Assembly (NCBI GenBank): GCA_032622095.1
Contig: CP136063.1
Span: 146,313,379 to 146,377,378 of the forward strand
Direction of reading: 5' to 3'
Length of the DNA stretch: 64,000 bases
From: Siphonodentalium dalli
Taxonomy: Eukaryota; Mollusca; Scaphopoda; Gadilida; Siphonodentaliidae
In this document: positions 60,514 to 64,000 of the stretch, piece after piece
How the letters are laid out: each line of letters starts with the position of its first letter
How positions within the stretch are numbered: the first letter of the stretch is position 1
Translations under genes and position numbers: made by a program
Notes under the pieces: generated by a model
Seen by the model: only the letters and a program-made list of their open reading frames with translations
Told to the model about the DNA's origin: nothing
Database searches by the model: none

Positions 60514-60675
60514 CATATTTCTAATTTTTATTTCATAATTATTGATAGATCTTTCCACGTCAGCAAGCTTCTTCTGTAGCGGCTGTTCATTTTTGAGGGC
60601 CTCTTTTAACTCTTTCTCCTTCTGATCTTTTTCCTGTTTAGCTGTCTGATATTCATTGTGGTGCTCCTTCAAAAT
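60514..60675 (-). CDS. SMC5: SMC5 exon: N-terminal coiled coil, most 5' exon in view
   Basis: 162 bp (54 codons), acceptor TTTGATAG...AAAACAG side (AG just above 60675) and donor GTAAGA, phase 0-0. It encodes ILKEHHNEYQTAKQEKDQKE then KELKEALKNEQPLQKKL and a helix ending EIKIRNM. This resembles [20 protein letters not shown] and the following segment of vertebrate SMC5 (recall). Lys/Glu-rich heptads indicate coiled coil. Upstream exons with Walker A lie past 64000. Confidence 0.78.
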
Positions 60676-60789
60676 CTGTTTTGATAGAAAGCATGACAAA
60701 CAAAATAGTCAAACTGTTGATAAAGAAGCCTGATTGAAAAAATTGGTCTGTTAAGACCACACTGATTAATACCATTTTATGTGACAAAC

Positions 60790-61220
60790 AACACTCCAAC
60801 AAGAGCATCGCTAGGGCATGGCAAAATACGCCTATGGCAATTTCAACAATGGGCCATTTACTTGAGTGAAAATCGGCTGGCTGAACCCAAATTTGAAATT
60901 TACCTGTATTTTTGGCTAGTAAGCTCACATACCAAATTTCATGCCATTCAGTTCAGACATACTAAAGTTATCATCTGGAAACGAAAATTAAGTGCCAATG
61001 CCAACAAAAAGGGCCGACACTCTGGTGAAATTTGGAGGGCAGAACCTAAGTTCGAACTTGATCTGTATTTTGGGCTTGTAAACCCATATACCAAATTACA
61101 GACCATTCAGTTCCGACATACAAAAGTTATCCGGAAACGAAAAAAGCAAACGAACAGATGGACAAACAGACCAATAACATAATACATCCAGTTTTTTCCA
61201 AAACGGGCGTATAAAAACAA
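60790..61220 (+). repeat. R3 copy with both ends
   Basis: ACAAGAGCATCGCTAGGGCA, GGCAAAATACGC, two ATCATCTGGAAACGAAA-type units, and an end ATAACATAATACATCCAG with ACGGGCGTATAAAAACAAG. The most complete R3 copy in the window. Confidence 0.65.
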
Positions 61221-61258
61221 GTAGTTCCACATTCTGCCTGCGCACACAAGGTCATCCT

Positions 61259-61340
61259 TTAACCCTTTAGCGTTCAGAGAGCCCCAGAGCCGGGCCACGT
61301 AGCGTCCAGAAAGCCCCAGAGCGCCCGGAGTTTTTGGATT
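61259..61340 (+). mobile_element. Left end of a third TTAA element
   Basis: TTAA at 61259-61262 then CCCTTTAGCG, the start style of the MITE at 3136. CAGA(G/A)AGCCCCAGAGC occurs twice around CCACGTAGCGTC. No matching right end is visible before 64000, so either the end is truncated or the element, possibly including the CXC-domain gene, runs past the window. Confidence 0.45.
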
Positions 61341-61344
61341 TTTT

Positions 61345-62215
61345 TCGGTCATAGTTTACAACAAAAATATTGCATTATAACACAACAAATTGATCTTGTT
61401 TTTAATGTAAACAATAAAATGGATGTTACATTATTAATATTTATGTTTTTGTTGGGTTTTGTGGTAGATTTTGTACAATTAAATTGACATTTCATAATAA
61501 AATCTAATATTGTTTTATTCTACAGATTTTTATTTACAAACTTTATTTTTATTTCTAATAAAATATTTATTTGACTTGTTTATGTTTTTGAGCTATTAAT
61601 AATATGCACCTGTAGGGATGTGCTCACGCCAGGCGGCGCAGGGCGGGGGCGCCCACCACTCAAAACGATAGCCCGGGAGTCACTACGTTTTCAAACAGGT
61701 GCGCCCGGCACATTTTTACGATCACAACTGTTAGTGCGGTATGTAATGTAAGGAAAACAGCTCCCGTAGGATTTTTGTGCTAAAATTGATTTTTTTGCAG
61801 TTCTGGCTTCAATAGGGTTCAGGCTAACAGAAAATGATGGGGTCCAAATTTTCAGACCCCTCTCCCCTTCGTGGGGGGTCATTTCCGTTTTGAGACCCCC
61901 GCAACTGGCCATTCACCTATCTCCGGAAGTTATTGACCGATTTTCATACTTGAAGTGTCAATTTGTAGGTTTTCAGGTAAGCTGAGTTGATTTGTAGCAC
62001 TTACAAAGTAACCGGAAGTTTCCTTCTTGCACTTCCGGTCAGTATATAGGGTCTCGCTCCGTATCCTCACCATGTATGATCAGATTTTCTCAAATTGTGA
62101 GACTTTTGTGAAGAACTCTGAGCTGATTCATTGCAAAGTTCCTCTGGGAGAGTTATTGAAGTATTTGCTGGCAAAACTGTCAAATCCGACATCGAAATTC
62201 CGAAGAATCAGTACG
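61345..62215. other. No gene seen; 3' flank of the CXC-domain gene
   Basis: AT-rich to ~61600, then GC-richer. ACCGGAAGT at ~62011 and ACTTCCGGT at ~62032 form a small inverted repeat. Confidence 0.4.
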
Positions 62216-63992
62216 CTATTCATCGATGTCCATATCTGGAGTATCCTCCCGAATAGTATTTGCACAGTCACCACCATAGCATTTACAGAGTGGAGTGCAG
62301 GGCAGGCCATTCTTCAAGCAGCTACACCTAATTCCTTTGCACCCTGCTTTGCAGCCACATTTGACGAGTTCAACTACAGCCCGTGGGGCAGGCAAGGCAA
62401 GACATTTCACTGGAACATACACCTCTTTCTGCAATTTCCATCCATTTTCTTCAATTGGTGGAAGGGCCGGACAATTATTTGGGTATGATTTGTCCCGAAT
62501 TGTGATGTAGTTTGCACGGATGATATGTGGAAGCAATGCAGCACGAGTTGGTGGAAGCATCTCGCCTTCCAAGTTCTTTGACCGGAACAACTCCCACCTG
62601 AGTGATGGTAGGGTTGTTGGACCTTTTGAACTGTAGACGCGACACACGAAAGTCTCCAATGCCATCACCTGTGTGGGAAGCTTGCCATCGTTCATCTCAT
62701 CAGGAATGGAAATACATCCTAATGTCTTGAAGCAGTCAATGGCAGGGTCATCTTCATCAAGCTTCAGGTATGCATTAACCCATGACTTCTTCGAGATTCC
62801 AATGAATTTGCCTCCCCAGTCAGCACCAGAGAAGTTGTGGAGTCCAAGGAGACCTTGACATTTGCGACGGCCAATAACCTGAACTCTCTCAAAGATGTCT
62901 ATTTCACGTTTCTTCATTCCTTTTCCAGTATGAAACTTCAAGGATGTGGGAAATGTTATTTGTCTGCTGGCGACCAGATCAACTAGGAGCAGGAGTACGT
63001 CAGTACTCGAAACCACGTCCCTTGATATGAGTATCATACACGACAACCAGCACGAATGAACCTTTGCTTGCAAAATAGTCCAGCAGTCCCTGGCCAAACA
63101 GGCATGTGAGTTTCCTCTTTGTTGTTGATGCTGACAGTAGGTCCTTGATGGACATAGTGAGCTTCATTTCGGGATGAACTTCGTACTCAATGGATGTAGT
63201 CGATTGCTTCTGTCGGGTCTTGTTCTTCAACGACTGATCCATGTATCGATCGAACACAACTCGACCCTCATCATAACTGACCATCATCATTTCTATGCGC
63301 TTGTTGAATGCATCCTGAAGGTGTGAAAGCTTCAGCATCTTTGGCGTCTTTGTCATACTCTGAAGTACACCCATCGCATCAATGATCAGAACTTTGACTG
63401 GGGGATCTTCCTGCACTATGCCAGGCACTGGCAGAACATCAAGGGACTCGACCGTGGCATCTTCAACTGCGTGCATCAGACTGGCTTTGTCAGCTGGGAT
63501 GTACAGGGATCCATCAACAGCGCAGAGAGAGCGGGGCACCGTTGACATCTCATACTCGCCAATAGTCTCCTCAAGTTTTGGTCTGCCCAGTAATTCACGC
63601 TCCTCGCGCAACTTGATGACCTTATCTCCAATGCGTACTTTCATTATGTCCATCCAATTTGAGAAGGCCTTCAACTTGAGCTTCTTCATCTTGTCCCAAA
63701 CCGAGAGAGTTGGTGTGGAGGTCAAACGTTCATAAACGAACTCTTCGAAGCGCTTCTGACCCTTCTCTGCATAGTGTAGAATATCATGCTTTGCCTCCTC
63801 GGACACTAAAGCTGATGAAACTAAACTCTTCAACGGCGTTTTCACTCTGAAGGGATTTTCTGCACAGTGCAACTCAATTGAGTGACGAATCATCATTGCA
63901 TTTGCTCTTGATCTCAATGCAATCTGTCCATGGAGCTGGTAATGTTCTGTACGTTCGGAAGATCTGGAAGCTTTTGGGAAGCTCTCAAGATA
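62216..63992 (-). pseudogene. Protein with C-terminal Tesmin/TSO1-type CXC domain, frameshifted
   Basis: Frame A (63992 to 63003) reads YLESFPKASRSSERTEHY, QIALRSRANAMMIRHS, then VLIIDAMGVLQSM and VVVYDTHIKGRGFEY before TGA at 63000-63002. The text resumes in the next frame as TDVLLLLVDLVASR, GLLGLHNFSGADWGGKF and ends with CGCKAGCKGIRCSCLKNG and CKCYGGDC, a CXC (TCR) domain, stop at 62216. Joining FEY to TDVLLL needs one base skipped, so one indel breaks it. Upstream a TAG (63993-63995) directly precedes the frame; CTAG could be a splice acceptor. Similar predicted proteins are common in marine invertebrates and look transposon-derived (recall). The spaced Asp residues recall PIN/FEN-like nucleases, which is only a guess. 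Confidence 0.7.
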
Positions 63993-64000
63993 CTAGTCAA

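Noticed and set aside
60653-61182. ORFs overlapping the SMC5 exon edge and R3 repeat
   Set aside because: Translations of the R3 repeat; similar frames appear in other copies with stops.
1-64000. Prokaryotic or viral origin of the window
   Set aside because: Spliced SMC5 exons, long introns and eukaryotic transposons throughout; no operons or Shine-Dalgarno spacing.

Overview
The window reads as intron-rich, AT-rich DNA of a marine invertebrate, most likely a lophotrochozoan mollusc and probably a bivalve. The evidence is a spliced host gene with multi-kilobase introns, many decayed transposons of several classes, and families of interspersed repeats with GACGGACG-type tails that I associate with bivalve genomes. 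That taxonomic call is inference from recall, not from a search.

The one host gene I can recognise is SMC5, the coiled-coil ATPase partner of SMC6, on the minus strand. Eight consecutive exons lie at 60514-60675, 54017-54088, 45511-45572, 43260-43335, 33462-33579, 30483-30637, 23212-23417 and 7200-7380. They total 1,032 bp (344 codons). All junctions have GT/AG signals, all phases agree (0-0, 0-0, 0-2, 2-0, 0-1, 1-0, 0-2, 2-0) and no stop interrupts them. They encode the end of the N-terminal coiled coil and most of the hinge. The ATP-binding N-terminal exons must lie beyond 64000 and the C-terminal exons below 1. Seven introns of about 2.2 to 15.8 kb take up nearly all of the rest, so most of the window is intronic repeat.

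Layout: 1-2748 is the 3' part of a DIRS/Ngaro-like retroelement. 2800-4905 is interspersed repeat (called R1 here) with a piggyBac-like TTAA MITE inside. 4906-7140 is a dead non-LTR retrotransposon. 8689-9875 is a second TTAA element. 11859-17481 is a whole decayed hAT-like transposon with a three-exon transposase gene and a 5-bp target duplication. 18170-18697, 19313-20336 and 22135-22748 are short inverted-repeat elements. 24560-26115 and 58355-60040 are arrays of another repeat family (R2). 27920-28930 holds repeats plus a THAP-finger fragment. 35645-38251 is an element with perfect 35-bp terminal inverted repeats and TTA duplications. 43544-44181 is a recent 319-bp tandem duplication. 50370-53444 holds R2 copies, one split by a hAT-like element carrying a BED-finger relic. 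54970-56226 is another hAT-like insertion. 61259 is one end of a third TTAA element, and 62216-63992 is a frameshifted gene ending in a Tesmin/TSO1-type CXC domain.

The strongest observations are that several insertions can be dated relative to one another by nesting and empty sites, that three TTAA elements share a subterminal design, and that the hAT gene is spliced. I found no CRISPR array, no rRNA and no convincing functional tRNA.
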